NCBI GenBank assembly: GCA_963728995.1
Contig: CAVSMD010000006.1
Span: 496,001-560,000 of the forward strand
Source: FEN-1219 sp963728995
Lineage (GTDB): Bacteria; Pseudomonadota; Gammaproteobacteria; Steroidobacterales; Rariloculaceae
DNA: 64,000 bases
Direction: 5' to 3'
Shown here: positions 1 through 9,442 of the stretch, piece after piece
Numbering within the stretch: position 1 is the first letter of the stretch
How the letters are laid out: every line of letters starts with the position of its first letter
Translations under genes and position numbers: made by a program
Notes under the pieces: model-generated
The model's input: the letters and a program-made list of their open reading frames with translations, nothing else
What the model was told of the DNA's origin: nothing
The model's database searches: none

Positions 1-1
1 C

Positions 2-565
2 GGCGTGCCGTTCGGCATCGTCGATCTGTCGCTGGCGCCGACACCGGCCCAGGGGGATAGCGTCGCGCGGATCCTCGAGGCGATGGGTCTCGAGCGAGTC
101 GGAACGCACGGCTCGACGGCCGCGCTCGCGATGTTGAACGACGCGGTCAAGAAGGGCGGCGTGATGGCATCGAGCCACGTCGGCGGCCTGTCGGGCGCGT
201 TCATTCCCGTGTCCGAGGACGCGGCCATGATCGACGCGGCGATGGACGGCTCCATCACGTTCGACAAGCTCGAGGCGATGACTTGCGTGTGCTCCGTAGG
301 CCTCGACATGATCGCCGTGCCGGGCGACACGCCGCCGGAGACGATCGCGGCGATCATCGCCGACGAAGCGGCGATCGGCATGATCAACCGCAAGACCACG
401 GCCGTGCGGGTGATTCCGGCGCCTGGCAAGCGCGTGGGCGACTTCGTGGAGTTCGGCGGCTTGCTCGGCCGCGCGCCGGTGATGGCGTTGCATCGAAAGT
501 CCAGTGCACGTTTCGTGCGGCGCGGCGGCCGGATTCCCGCGCCGCTGCAGGCGTTCAACAACTGA
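2..565 (+). CDS. DUF711 (UPF0210) family protein, C-terminal part
   Basis: The window opens inside this gene, so only about the last 187 residues are visible and the true start lies upstream. The sequence contains the glycine/alanine-rich blocks characteristic of DUF711 proteins: HGSTAALAMLNDAVKKGG, then VGGLSGAFIPVSED and a CVCSVGLDMIAVPGDTP block, and near the end GKRVGDFVEFGGLLGRAPVM. The family is widespread in bacteria and archaea and has no settled biochemical role, so no function is assigned. The frame is open to a TGA stop and codon use is like the neighbours. The next gene starts 23 bases downstream on the same strand and may be co-transcribed. Confidence 0.85.
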   Translation, partial: GVPFGIVDLSLAPTPAQGDSVARILEAMGLERVGTHGSTAALAMLNDAVKKGGVMASSHVGGLSGAFIPVSEDAAMIDAAMDGSITFDKLEAMTCVCSVGLDMIAVPGDTPPETIAAIIADEAAIGMINRKTTAVRVIPAPGKRVGDFVEFGGLLGRAPVMALHRKSSARFVRRGGRIPAPLQAFNN

Positions 566-587
566 GCCGACTCGCGAGACACGGTAT

Positions 588-1649
588 ATGAACGAAAGCC
601 GCGCCGCCGACGGACCGCTGGAGCCCTCGGCCACGGGCCGCTCATGGCTCGGCCTCCGAGCGCCGATTCGGCGCGTGCTGAGTCTGCATCATCGATACCC
701 GTGGCTCGTTCCGCTCGCGAGCTTCGGCGCCGGCTGGGTGGGCTTCGTCATGGTGCGGCGCGGCGAAGCGTTTGCACGCGGCGTCGCGTTGCTGGCGCTG
801 CTCGGCTGGTTCTGGCTGCTGATCGAGCCTTGGATCCGCAAGCAGATCGAGCGACGCCGGCCCCGGATAGGCAACTTCGTCGTGAATTTCGTCAGCCAGT
901 CGCTGCAACAGGAGCTGTTGTTCTTCAGTCTGCCGTTCCTGATCGGTGCCACGCAGCGGGACGCGGGGCAGATCGCATTCACGGCGCTCGTCGGAATCGC
1001 CGCTCTGATCAGCACGATCGATCCCATCTACGAACGCTATGTCGCGACGCGTGCTGCGCGCCGTCTTTCGTTCCACGCGTTTTGCAGCTGGATCGCGGCG
1101 CTGGTGGTCTTGCCGATGGTTCTATCGTTGCCGGTCGAGCGGGCTTTGCCGATTTCCGTCATAGCGGTCGCGGCCTGGCTGCTCCTGACGCTGCCATTGT
1201 CGCTGTATTCGCTGAAGCACCGGTTGGCGAGGGTGCTCTGGATAGCGGCGGTGCTGGCTGTGCCGTTCGCGTTGTGGGAGCTGCGCGCACGGATACCGGC
1301 GGCCGGGTTGGCCGTGACGTCGGCTCGCGTGACGCAGTCGATTGTAGATTTGACACCGGGAGAGCCCGTGCGTCGGCTGAATCAGGCGGCCCTTATGCGC
1401 GGCGTGATCGCGTTTGCCGCGATTCGCGCGCCGGCCGGGCTTTCGCAGGAAGTCTTCTTCGAGTGGCGGCACAACGGGCGAGAACGCGAGCGAATCGCCG
1501 CCGAGATCCATGGTGGTAAGGCCGACGGGTTTCGAACGTTCTCGCGCAAGCTCGTCTTTCCCGTCGATGCCGTCGGCGTCTGGACCATCGACGTTCTGAC
1601 GCCGCAGCAGCAACTTTTGCATCGTTTACAGTTCATCGTCGAACGCTGA
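588..1649 (+). CDS. DUF5924 / DUF2914 domain membrane protein
   Basis: A 353-residue protein. The ATG at 588 is preferred to upstream in-frame candidates because those lie inside the DUF711 gene. After a cytoplasmic N-terminus it has about seven predicted hydrophobic helices between residues 40 and 240 (for example WLVPLASFGAGWVGFVM and VALLALLGWFWLLIEPWI). A soluble C-terminal domain of about 110 residues follows, with the DUF2914 pattern TPGEPVRRL, SQEVFFEWRHNGRERERI and GVWTIDVL. This two-part architecture is known in gammaproteobacteria as DUF5924 family. The C-terminal domain is probably periplasmic. No catalytic motif is visible and the role is unknown. Confidence 0.8.
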   Translation: MNESRAADGPLEPSATGRSWLGLRAPIRRVLSLHHRYPWLVPLASFGAGWVGFVMVRRGEAFARGVALLALLGWFWLLIEPWIRKQIERRRPRIGNFVVNFVSQSLQQELLFFSLPFLIGATQRDAGQIAFTALVGIAALISTIDPIYERYVATRAARRLSFHAFCSWIAALVVLPMVLSLPVERALPISVIAVAAWLLLTLPLSLYSLKHRLARVLWIAAVLAVPFALWELRARIPAAGLAVTSARVTQSIVDLTPGEPVRRLNQAALMRGVIAFAAIRAPAGLSQEVFFEWRHNGRERERIAAEIHGGKADGFRTFSRKLVFPVDAVGVWTIDVLTPQQQLLHRLQFIVER

Positions 1650-1730
1650 CGTCGTGCTTGCCGCCCTTCACGGGCCCGGCATACCATGCTTTTAGGGCCG
1701 AGGGATAGGATGTGGGCAAGGAGAATTGCC

Positions 1731-2036
1731 ATGAGCGAACGTGCAACGGCGGAACAATTGATCGATAACCTCCAGGCGGTGATACGCGACGCGGAGAGCC
1801 TGTTGCGTGCCACGGCCGCGCAGGGCGGAGAGAAGATCCAGGAGGTGCGCGCGCGCGCCGAGGAATCCGTGCGCGAGGCCAAGGAGCGTCTGGCGGGTGT
1901 CCAGAAGGAAGCCATGGAGAAGGCCGAGGCGCTGGCCACCGACGCGAACGAGTTCGTCCGCGACAACCCGTGGCAGGCCGTCGGCATCGCCGCCGGGGTT
2001 GGCCTCGTGCTCGGCTTGCTGATGAGCCGGCGCTGA
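1731..2036 (+). CDS. yqjD: DUF883 family membrane-anchored protein (ElaB/YqjD-like)
   Basis: A 101-residue protein. The start is fixed by a strong ribosome-binding site (AAGGAGAA at 1718-1725) just before ATG 1731. Residues 1-75 form a charged, heptad-like amphipathic helix rich in Ala, Glu, Arg and Lys (TAEQLIDNLQAVIRDAESLL). The end is a single membrane helix, AVGIAAGVGLVLGLLMSRR. In E. coli, YqjD and ElaB are inner-membrane, tail-anchored proteins that bind stationary-phase ribosomes. That role is carried over only by family membership. The gene heads a compact yqjD-yqjE-yqjK operon that runs on into a glutathione transferase gene. Confidence 0.88.
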   Translation: MSERATAEQLIDNLQAVIRDAESLLRATAAQGGEKIQEVRARAEESVREAKERLAGVQKEAMEKAEALATDANEFVRDNPWQAVGIAAGVGLVLGLLMSRR

Positions 2037-2056
2037 CACCGGCTCGCGATCCGAGC

Positions 2057-2500
2057 GTGGAACCCGGCTCCGACACGCCGCGCGAAGGCAGCCTCGAAAG
2101 CGGGCCGGGCCCGGTCGGCGGCCTGTTCCGATCGATCGCGCGTTTGTTCGCCACGATCGTGGCGATCGCGCGCACGCGCCTCGAGCTGCTGACGACCGAG
2201 CTGCAGCAGGAAATCAATCGTGTCGCAGAGATCATGGTGTGGACGCTGATCGCATTGCTCGCGGCCGGCATTGGACTCTTCTTGCTGGCGCTCGTGATCA
2301 TCTTCTTGTTCTGGGACACGCATCGCATGCTGGCGTCCGTAGCGGTCACGAGTGCGTTCTTCGCAATCGCCGTGATTGCCGCCCTGGTGTTGCGCGCAAA
2401 GCTGCACAATCGCCCGCCGTTGCTCGAGGGTACGCTCGCCGAGCTCGCGACGGACGTAACCAGTCTCAAGGCGACCGCGCGCGTGAGCCGCGATGAGTGA
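2057..2500 (+). CDS. yqjE: Phage holin family protein, YqjE-like
   Basis: About 147 residues from a GTG at 2057. The frame stays open upstream and a CTG overlapping the yqjD stop (2033) is an alternative start. Two closely spaced hydrophobic helices (IMVWTLIALLAAGIGLFLLALVIIF and ASVAVTSAFFAIAVIAALVL) follow an amphipathic segment, FATIVAIARTRLELLTTELQ. This arrangement is typical of the YqjE / Phage_holin_3_6 family. E. coli yqjE lies between yqjD and yqjK exactly as here. Molecular function is unknown; holin in the family name does not imply lysis. The 3' end overlaps the next gene by 8 bases, indicating translational coupling. Confidence 0.78.
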   Translation: MEPGSDTPREGSLESGPGPVGGLFRSIARLFATIVAIARTRLELLTTELQQEINRVAEIMVWTLIALLAAGIGLFLLALVIIFLFWDTHRMLASVAVTSAFFAIAVIAALVLRAKLHNRPPLLEGTLAELATDVTSLKATARVSRDE

Positions 2501-2783
2501 GCGCGCGCGCGAGCTCGCCGAGCGTCACGCGGCGCTGCGGTTGCGCTGCGCGCTGCAGCGCCACGCGATCGAAGGCGAGGTCGACGTCATCGTCGCGCGC
2601 TTCGCAGGGTTCGATCGTGTCGCGACGTTGACGCGCGGCATCGTGATGCACCCCGCGGTCATCGTCGCCGGCGTCATCGCGCTGCTGGCCTTCGGCCGGG
2701 CCCGCGGCGTGCGTCTCGTGGTTCGTGTGCTCATGCTCGCGAGCGCTGCTCGACGGCTGGTGCGGACCGCTAGAGCGCTGTGA
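2493..2783 (+). CDS. yqjK: YqjK-like small protein
   Basis: A 96-residue basic protein starting at ATG 2493 inside the end of yqjE. It has an Arg/Ala/Glu-rich N-terminal helix (residues 1-50). Hydrophobic segments around residues 52-68 (IVMHPAVIVAGVIALLAFGRA) and 70-84 are broken by arginines. Length, composition and position immediately after yqjE match the YqjK family, whose function is not known. The stop codon overlaps the start of the next gene (GTGA at 2780-2783). Confidence 0.65.
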   Translation: MSERARELAERHAALRLRCALQRHAIEGEVDVIVARFAGFDRVATLTRGIVMHPAVIVAGVIALLAFGRARGVRLVVRVLMLASAARRLVRTARAL

Positions 2784-3583
2784 CGCTCGAGCTCTATCAC
2801 CATGGCTCCTCTGCCTGCGCGGCCAAGGTGCGGTTCGCGCTCGAGGAGAAGTGCCTGCCGTGGCGAGGGCATTACGTAGACATCCTGAAGGGTGAGCAAT
2901 TCGCGCCCAGCTTCGTGGCTCTGAATCCCAAGGCCGTCGTGCCGGTGCTGATCCACGACGGCGGAGTCCTCGTCGAGTCGACGGTAATCTGCGAGTATCT
3001 GGAGGACGCGTTTCCCGAACGCCCGCTCTATCCGCGCGCCCCGCTCGAGCGCGCTCAGGTGCGCGTCTGGACCAAAGCGGTGGACGAGGAGCTGCATCCG
3101 GCGTGCTCGGCGATCACATACGTGGTCTCGCACCGTTACACGATCCTGCGTAACGGCGCGGGCAGCTTCGAGGAGTTCCTGGCGGGCGGCGGCGGCGAAG
3201 GGCTCGCGGCGCGCACGTTGAAGTGGCAGTGGATCCAGGAGGGGCTCGCGGCGCCCGGAGCGGCCGACAAGATTCGGCTGTACGACGATTATCTGCACAG
3301 GATGGAGCTCGCGCTCGGCGAGCGCGCATGGCTGGTCGGCGATGCGTTCTCGATGGCCGACGTGGCGATGGCGCCGTACGTGAACCGGCTCGCCGCGCTC
3401 GCGATGCAGGGACTGTGGGAAGCCGGCCGCTTGCCGCGCGTGGAGAAGTGGTTCACGCGTGTGCGGGCACGGCCCACCTTCCAGCCCGCATTCGTCGCGT
3501 GGCTGCCGGAAGCCCTGGCGACGGAGATGCGCGACAATGGCGAGCGCTCGTGGCCGGCCGTCGCCGAGCTGCTTGGAGTCTGA
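2780..3583 (+). CDS. Glutathione S-transferase family protein
   Basis: A 267-residue protein starting at a GTG that overlaps the yqjK stop. It opens with a thioredoxin-fold GST N-terminal domain (MTLELYHHGSSACAAKVRFALEEK). The glutathione-contacting block is PKAVVPVLIHDGGVLVESTVICEYLED, including the cis-Pro (VVPVL) and the E-S pair. A helical C-terminal domain with AWLVGDAFSMADVAMAPYV (the N-capping box of GSTs) spans roughly residues 100-250. The first active-site position is Ser in the HGSSACA stretch, as in beta/theta-like bacterial GSTs. It is cytosolic and the substrate is unknown. The frame is intact over its full length. Confidence 0.9.
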   Translation: MTLELYHHGSSACAAKVRFALEEKCLPWRGHYVDILKGEQFAPSFVALNPKAVVPVLIHDGGVLVESTVICEYLEDAFPERPLYPRAPLERAQVRVWTKAVDEELHPACSAITYVVSHRYTILRNGAGSFEEFLAGGGGEGLAARTLKWQWIQEGLAAPGAADKIRLYDDYLHRMELALGERAWLVGDAFSMADVAMAPYVNRLAALAMQGLWEAGRLPRVEKWFTRVRARPTFQPAFVAWLPEALATEMRDNGERSWPAVAELLGV

Positions 3584-3649
3584 GCGGCGGGCGAGGTGCG
3601 CGCACGCTTGTGCTAGAGTCCCCGGCAAACAACGGGGAGGCTTGCGCCA

Positions 3650-4718
3650 ATGATCATCAGAACCCTGGGCCTTTTCTTCTGCGTCTCGATGCTGGCCGGC
3701 GCCGCGCATGCGGCCGACGAAGGCTGCGCACCGAGCGGTACGGTCCAATTCGTCTGTGGCCCCAAGAACGCCGAGGATCTCGTCGCGGTGCCGGGCACCA
3801 AGTGGCTGATCGCGAGTGGCATGACGCCCGGCGCCGGGCTCGCGCTGATCGACACGCGCGACGGCAGCTGGCGCGTGGCTTATCCGGGCGCGGGCCCGCG
3901 CGCAGCGCACGATGCGACCTATGCCGTATGCACGACGCCGCCGGCCGCGGCGACCTTCACCACGCACGGCCTGAACCTTCGCCCAGGAGCACGCGGGCAT
4001 TCGACGCTGTACGCGGTGGCGCACGGCAGCCGCGAGTCGATCGAGGTGTTCGACGTCGACGCCGCGGGCCGCGCGCCCACGCTCACGTGGCGCGGCTGCG
4101 TGCCGATGCCCGAGGGACTCGCGGCGAACAGCGTCGCCTCGTTCGACGACGGCTCGCTCGTTGCGACCGTGCTCCTGATGCCGGGCAAGACGTTCGCCGA
4201 TTCCGTTGCGCGCCGGCCGACCGGTGCGGTGTTCGAATGGTCGCCGGGCAAGCGCGGCTTTGACGCTCCTGCGCGGCAGCGAGCTGCCCGGCAACAACGG
4301 CATCGAGACCTCGGTCGACGGCAGTGAGATCTTCGTCGTCTCGTCCGGTTTCCAAACGATCGTGGCGCTCTCGCACGCGAACCCCACGTCGCAGCTGCGT
4401 AGCACGCGGCCGCTGCCGTTCACGCCGGACAACGTGCACCGCGGGATGGACGGCCGACTGCTCACGGCCGGCATGGCGAACGACGTGCCCGAGTGCGGTG
4501 GTCCGCCGGGCCCGCAGCACGACCTCGCGAAGCTCGGATCGTGTCCGCGCGGCACAATCGCGATGGCGATCGATCCGCAGTCGATGAAGGACGAGGTCGT
4601 CGCGACGACGCCGGCTGATCCGAAATTCAGCAACGCGACGATGGTGCTGATCGAGGACGGGCAGTTCTGGCTCGGCACGTTCTCGGGCGACCGAGTCGCG
4701 CACGGCCCGCTGCGCTGA
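3650..4718 (+). CDS. Secreted SMP-30/arylesterase-like beta-propeller protein, frame broken
   Basis: The locus encodes about 355 residues once one frame break is bridged. It starts with a signal peptide (MIIRTLGLFFCVSMLAGAAHA). Repeated blade-like segments follow (AEDLVAVPGTKWLIASGM, HSTLYAVAHGSRESIEVFDVD, NGIETSVDGSEIFVVSSG, SNATMVLIEDGQFWLGTFSGD), as in SMP-30/gluconolactonase and paraoxonase-type six-bladed propellers. Near 4262 the frame moves by one; deleting one base in the ctttgacg stretch restores FTLLRGSELPGNN continuity, so I treat this as one gene with a sequence insertion. Substrate and enzymatic activity are unknown. It is convergent with the PQQ dehydrogenase gene, 13 bases away. 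Confidence 0.6.
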
Positions 4719-4731
4719 GCACGACGAGACG

Positions 4732-6624
4732 CTACGGTAGCGCGAACGCGCGCAGCATGTCGTTCGCGACCACCGCGACATACTGCTTGCCGTTGCTGCC
4801 GAGGTAAGTCATGGGATTCGCGTTGACCGGATCGGCGAGCTGCGTCGACCAGAGCTCCCGCCCGTCGCTCGCATCGAACGCGCGGAACCGCGCGTCGTTC
4901 GTCGCGCCGATGAACACCAGGCCGCCTGCGGTCGCCGTGGGGCCCGCGTTGCCGCTGCCGCCGGTGAGCTGCTTTTCCGGCGGCAGGCCGCGCGTGATGC
5001 CGAGCGTGCTCTGCCAACGGATTTCCCCGGTGCTCGCATCGAGCGCCAGCAGCCGCGACCACGGCGGCCGATAGCACGGCAGCGTCGCAATCACCTTGCC
5101 GGCGTCGTCCATCAGGGGTGCGCTGAACGTGAAATACGGTCCCGCGCCGTCGACGCTGCCGCGGTCGTAGGGGATCGTCGAACCCTGAGTGCCGCGGCCA
5201 TAGTTCTTGCCGGGCTTCTTCAGCTCGATCCAGCCGACGAGCGAAGTGTCGTGCGCGTGAACATAGAGAATGCCGTTGGCGGGATCCGCGGCGATGCCGC
5301 CCCAGTTCACGCCGCCACCGGCGCCCGGCAGCTGGATCGTGCTGCGCGGCGGATCGCCGTCACGATGGAAGACGAACGGCGTGTAGGGTCCGGCATTGAA
5401 GAAGCCGCCACTTTTCTCCCACAGCGCCTCGCACGCCGCCGCGTGCTGCGCAGAGGTGTCCTCCGGTCGGACCAGGTCGCGCTCTTTCACGAAGTCGACG
5501 CGTGACACGGGCGCCGCGGGCCGGACGGGGAAGGGCTGCGTCGGCGCGTACCACTCGTCGGGCACCTCGCCCGGCGGCACCGCACGCTCCTCGACGCCGA
5601 ACACGGGCTTGCCCGTCACGCGGTTCAGGATGAACACCCAAGCCGTCTTGCCGATCGATGCGAGCGCCGGCGTGCGCCGACCGCGTTCCACGACATCGAT
5701 CAGCACCGGCGGGTTCGGCAGGTCGAGATCCCACAAGTCGTGATGCACGGTTTGGAAGTGCCAGAGATACCGGCCGGTCCTTGCGTCGACGGCCACGATC
5801 GAGTTGCCGAATAGGTTGTCGCCGGGCCGATCGCCGCCCCAGTAGTTGCCGGCTGCGCTCGCCACGGGCATGTAGAGAATGCCGCGCCGCTCGTCGAGCG
5901 TCATGTACCAGGCCCAGACGTTGACGCCGGAGCGGTTCCGCCAGCCCTGATCGAGCCAGGTCGCGTGGCCACGCTCGCCGGGCAGCGGCACGGTGTGGAA
6001 TGTCCACACGAGCTTGCCGGTGCGCACGTCGAATGCGCGCGTGTCGCCGGGCTCGGCCAGCGCGACCTCGCCCGTGGTCGCCCCGAGAATTGCGAGATCG
6101 CCGTAGATCAGCGGCACTCCGCTCCATGGCACGGCGATTTGCACCACCCCGTCGGTGCCGAATCCCGCGGCGGGCACGCCCGTGCGCGCGTCGAGCGCCA
6201 CGAGCGTGGGACCGGCGGTGATCAGGATCCGCGGCGCCGACGCGCCGTCACCGGGCCAATACGCCACTCCGCGTGCGGTGGTCGCGAGCGGCGCGGGCAG
6301 CACGCGACTCCAGAGCTGTCGGCCGGTATCGGCCGCGAGCGCCACGACTTCGTTGCCGCGCACCGGGAGATACATGATGCCGGCCACGACGATCGGGGTC
6401 GCTTGCGGATTACCGGCGGGGCCGGATGCATCGTCGTCGGCCGACGCGCTGCGCGCCACGGCTAAGCTCCACGCGGACGTGAGTCGGTCGACGTTCGTTC
6501 GATCGATCTGCGTGAGCGTCGAGAATCGTGTGCCCGCGTCGTCGTAGCCGTACGTGGGCCAGTCGCCAGTGGCCGGTGCGCCGAAGGCAGCGCCGGCGGC
6601 GAGTCCCAGCGCAGCGGCGCCCAC
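4732..6624 (-). CDS. Pyrroloquinoline-quinone-dependent dehydrogenase
   Basis: A 630-residue protein, from a GTG at 6624, of the eight-bladed PQQ propeller type. It has repeated blade motifs such as GRQLWSRVLP, GKLVWTFHTV, GRYLWHFQTVHHDLWDLDLPNPPVLIDV, GEIRWQSTLG and GRELWSTQL, typical of the glucose/alcohol quinoprotein family. The N-terminus AALGLAAGAAFGA looks like the core of a signal peptide but lacks a basic n-region. The frame stays open upstream, so the real start may lie nearer 6660. It is probably a periplasmic sugar or alcohol dehydrogenase donating electrons to the respiratory chain. No C-terminal heme c domain is present, and the substrate cannot be told from sequence. No frame breaks occur. 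Confidence 0.87.
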   Translation of the reverse strand: MGAAALGLAAGAAFGAPATGDWPTYGYDDAGTRFSTLTQIDRTNVDRLTSAWSLAVARSASADDDASGPAGNPQATPIVVAGIMYLPVRGNEVVALAADTGRQLWSRVLPAPLATTARGVAYWPGDGASAPRILITAGPTLVALDARTGVPAAGFGTDGVVQIAVPWSGVPLIYGDLAILGATTGEVALAEPGDTRAFDVRTGKLVWTFHTVPLPGERGHATWLDQGWRNRSGVNVWAWYMTLDERRGILYMPVASAAGNYWGGDRPGDNLFGNSIVAVDARTGRYLWHFQTVHHDLWDLDLPNPPVLIDVVERGRRTPALASIGKTAWVFILNRVTGKPVFGVEERAVPPGEVPDEWYAPTQPFPVRPAAPVSRVDFVKERDLVRPEDTSAQHAAACEALWEKSGGFFNAGPYTPFVFHRDGDPPRSTIQLPGAGGGVNWGGIAADPANGILYVHAHDTSLVGWIELKKPGKNYGRGTQGSTIPYDRGSVDGAGPYFTFSAPLMDDAGKVIATLPCYRPPWSRLLALDASTGEIRWQSTLGITRGLPPEKQLTGGSGNAGPTATAGGLVFIGATNDARFRAFDASDGRELWSTQLADPVNANPMTYLGSNGKQYVAVVANDMLRAFALP

Positions 6625-6792
6625 CGCACGGTAGGCGGAGCTAATCGTGCGGACGCATGATCGCTGCCGTTCGAGTCCATGGCCGGCGACTGTACTACAG
6701 GCGGCCGCCGGGGAGAGCGCCGCTACCCGGCTGCACTGGTAGCGGCACGCGCCACACGCCTAGAATTCGCGCGAGGGGGGGCGCTGCCGGTC

Positions 6793-7519
6793 GTGAGTAA
6801 AGGGCGATTCGTCGGATGGGTGCTGACGCTGGCGGCAGGGGTGGCCGCGCGGGCGGCGCTCAGTCAGGAGATCGTGCCGAACTTGAACGGTTACGTGACG
6901 CTCTCCAATGCCTACTGGAAGCGCGGTCTCGCGCAAAACGCCGGCGCGTCGGCGCGGCTCGGCGTCGACTTCGAGCATCACACCGGTTTTTACGTGGGCG
7001 CGTGGGCCGCGAACGTCGATTTCGCGTATGAGTACTCGGCAGCGCAACCTCGTGATATCGAGGCCGACGTTTACGCGGGCTACCATCAGCGGCGCGAGCT
7101 CTGGTCGTGGAACGTCGGTCTGGGGCGCTACGTGTATCCCGGGCACCGCCGTGAATTACGACTACGACGAGCTCAGCGCGACGTTCGGGTTCCGCGACCG
7201 CGTGTTCTATACGGCGTCGTACAGCGATTCGTACTACGCGGGCCCGCATTCGGCGCTGGACCAGGAGGTGTCGATCGCGTTTCCGCTACGCGGCAACGTC
7301 GAAGTCGGCGCGACGCTCGGCAAGTTCTCGATCGCCGGCGGCGCGCTCGATTTGACGCACTGGAACTTCGGCGTCTCGAAGCTGGTGCGCCGCGTGTCGT
7401 TCGATCTGCGCTATTACGACGGCAACTATCCAGGCTTGAGCTACTACGGGGATCCCGACGCCAACCACTACGTGCTCAGCATCTCGTACGCACTCCGCGC
7501 GCCAAGGCCGCGGATCTGA
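6793..7519 (+). CDS. TorF-family putative porin, frame broken
   Basis: About 241 residues after bridging one frame break. A GTG at 6793 begins an N-terminal signal peptide (MSKGRFVGWVLTLAAGVAARAALSQ). Alternating aromatic beta-strand segments follow: LNGYVTLSNAYWKRGLAQN, HTGFYVGAWAANVDF, YEYSAAQPRDIEADVYAGY, RVFYTASYSDSYYAG, FDLRYYDGNYPGLSYYG and HYVLSISYALR. This pattern, including the early strand ending in RGLAQ and the C-terminal strand, fits the TIGR02001 outer-membrane protein family. Near 7142 a ggg should be gg to keep YPGTAVNYDYDEL in frame. It is divergent from the PQQ dehydrogenase with a 168-base spacer that probably holds both promoters. Confidence 0.68.
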
Positions 7520-7527
7520 CCCGGCGC

Positions 7528-8806
7528 CTAGAAGCGGACTCTCGCGGCGGCGCCCGGGCAAGGCGCCGACACACCGAGCCATGTCAGCGCGCGGCACGCA
7601 TTGATCGAGGCTCGGCCGGCCGAGTACGTCGTGCTCGCCGTCAGGATCGTGGCCACGCGCTCGGCATCGAGTTCGGGGTCGCGCTCGAGCAGCAGAGCGA
7701 CCACACCCGTCGCATGGGCGGCCGCCAGGGAATTGCCCGTGAGAAACGCGTACTGCGCTCCGGGCGTCGTCGTCAGGATCTCGTCGGCCGGAGCCGCGAT
7801 GACGAACGGTGACGTGGAGTCGCTGATCTCGGTGGACGAGTGAGCTGCCAATACCTGCGCGTGGGACGACGGGAACGAAACCGACGCACCGGCCGGCTCC
7901 GGTTGCGCGGTGACCACGACGATGCCGCGCGAGATCACGACGTCGAGGAGCTTCGAGAGTAGCGGATCGGCGGGCCCGGCCAGGCTCAGGTTGATGACGT
8001 TGGGCCGCAGCGCAAGGGCAACCTCGAGCGCGCGCGCGAGCGAGAAGCTCGAGCACTCTGCCGCGGCGCCATTGTCGGTCACGCGACCAACACGCGCGCA
8101 GCGCGGCGATGCTGACGTCCGGCGCGACGCCGATGATGCCTTCGTTGTTGTTCACCGCAGACGCGATGATGCCGGCCACCGCCGTGCCGTGGACCTCGCC
8201 GTTGCGCCCGACCGGGTGATCGGCGGCGAGATTGCGGGCGAAGCGGATACGCCCGCGCAGCTCGGGATGGTTCGCGTCCACGGCAGAGTCGATGATCGCG
8301 ATCGACACGCCGCGCCCCGTGGCGAACTCGTGCGCGTCCTCCACGTCGAGCTCGGTCGCGGCGGACTGCAGACCAATGTAGGGGTCGTCGTAATGCGTCG
8401 TCTGCGTCTGGAACAGATTCATGCGCTGCACGAGATCGACTCGCGGATCGGCCGCGACCGCCGCGATCACCGCGTCCAGATCGCGATCATCGGGCACGCC
8501 AAGCACTTCGCAGTAAACGCCGAGCGACTGGATCTGCCAACCGTCGATGCGCCGCAGCCCATGCTTGCGAGCCAGCTGACTCAGCACACGGTCGGCCGTC
8601 GGCGTCGGGCCATAGCGCCGCTGCAGATAACGCTCGCTCGGTGCACCGGTCAGGCCGGCGGCGAAGCTCGCGGGTTGACGCACCGTCACGAGGATCTGCC
8701 GGCTGGCGATGGCGGCCGTCTTGCCGGACGGCGCCGCGTCGTCGGGCCGCTGCGTGGCACAGGCTCCGAGCAGGAACGCAAGCGCGGCGACGACTGCGAC
8801 CTTCAT
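7528..8806 (-). CDS. S8 (subtilisin-like) serine peptidase, lipoprotein-like N-terminus, frame broken
   Basis: About 425 residues. The start ATG at 8806 overlaps the anti-sigma stop (ATGA). MKVAVVAALAFLLGACATQ is a lipoprotein signal with lipobox LGAC. Residues about 35-145 form a propeptide-like region ending in DLDAVIAAVAADPRVDLVQRMN. The catalytic domain has Asp in ISIAIIDSAVDANHPEL, His in GEVHGTAVAGIIAS and Ser in AFLTGNSLAAAHATGVVALL. The stretch that should hold the oxyanion-hole Asn (usually AAGN) reads VVVTAQPEPAG, so that residue appears absent, and the usual SMAAPH is SLAAAH. One inserted base near 8085 splits the frame. It is third in an operon after a sigma factor and anti-sigma gene. 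Confidence 0.8.
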
Positions 8807-9442
8807 CGCGCGTCGCCGGTGAACGACCGGCCGGCGAAGCGGACTCGCGGATCGTGTGCGAGTCGCGCGAGCAGCGCGGCGAGCTTCTCGTCGTCGATCG
8901 CGCCGCCGTGGATCCGGACCCCGTAGCGCCCGAGCTCCGTCGGTCCGGTGACTATTTCCCCGTCGATCGACGTGAGGAGTGCCTGGATGTCGGCCGCGGC
9001 CGTCTGCTGCGCGAAGATCATGTCGATCTGTGCGCGTTGCCGCGTCGGGGACGGTCGCCGAGGTCGAGTAGCTCGGTCGGTTCTCGGGGCTCGGTGCAAG
9101 CCAGAGCAAGGCACCGAGAACGGCGACGCCGATGCTCGCGGCGGCCGCGAAGCGCAAGAAGGGCGCGTAAGTGCGCGGCCGACGAATCCGCCACCGGTCC
9201 GCATCCCGGTCCAGCGCCGCCTCGAGTCGCGCGAGCCCGTTGTCGGCCGACGCGTGGACGAGGGGTTGCGCGCGGACGGCCGCGCCCAGGCGCTCGAGCT
9301 CCCTCAGCTCGCGTCGGCACACGATGCAGGAACGCACGTGCAGCTCTACGCCCACACGCTCGGCGGCGATCAGGCTGCCGTTGACGAGCCAAGGCAGAAG
9401 CTTGACCGCATCCTCGTGGCCGACGGCGGGTGCCTCGTTCAT
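8803..9442 (-). CDS. Zinc-finger (zf-HC2 type) anti-sigma factor, frame broken
   Basis: About 212 residues. ATG 9442 overlaps the stop of the upstream sigma gene and the 3' end overlaps the protease start, so the three genes are translationally coupled. The N-terminal anti-sigma domain has the zinc-binding pattern H...C-x2-C (VELHVRSCIVCRRELRELE) around residues 35-50. A membrane helix (FLRFAAAASIGVAVLGALLWLA) lies near residue 100. An outer domain of about 85 residues ends DEKLAALLARLAHDPRVRFAGRS. A single inserted base near 9045 shifts the frame after VPDAAT. The cytoplasmic part should bind the sigma factor encoded just upstream. The outer domain resembles the propeptide region of the neighbouring S8 protease (see findings). 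Confidence 0.75.

Noticed and set aside
2525..5077. An 850-codon open frame on the minus strand across the GST and beta-propeller genes
   Set aside because: It is antisense to well-supported genes and crosses several gene boundaries. Only its first part coincides with the PQQ dehydrogenase region, in a different frame.
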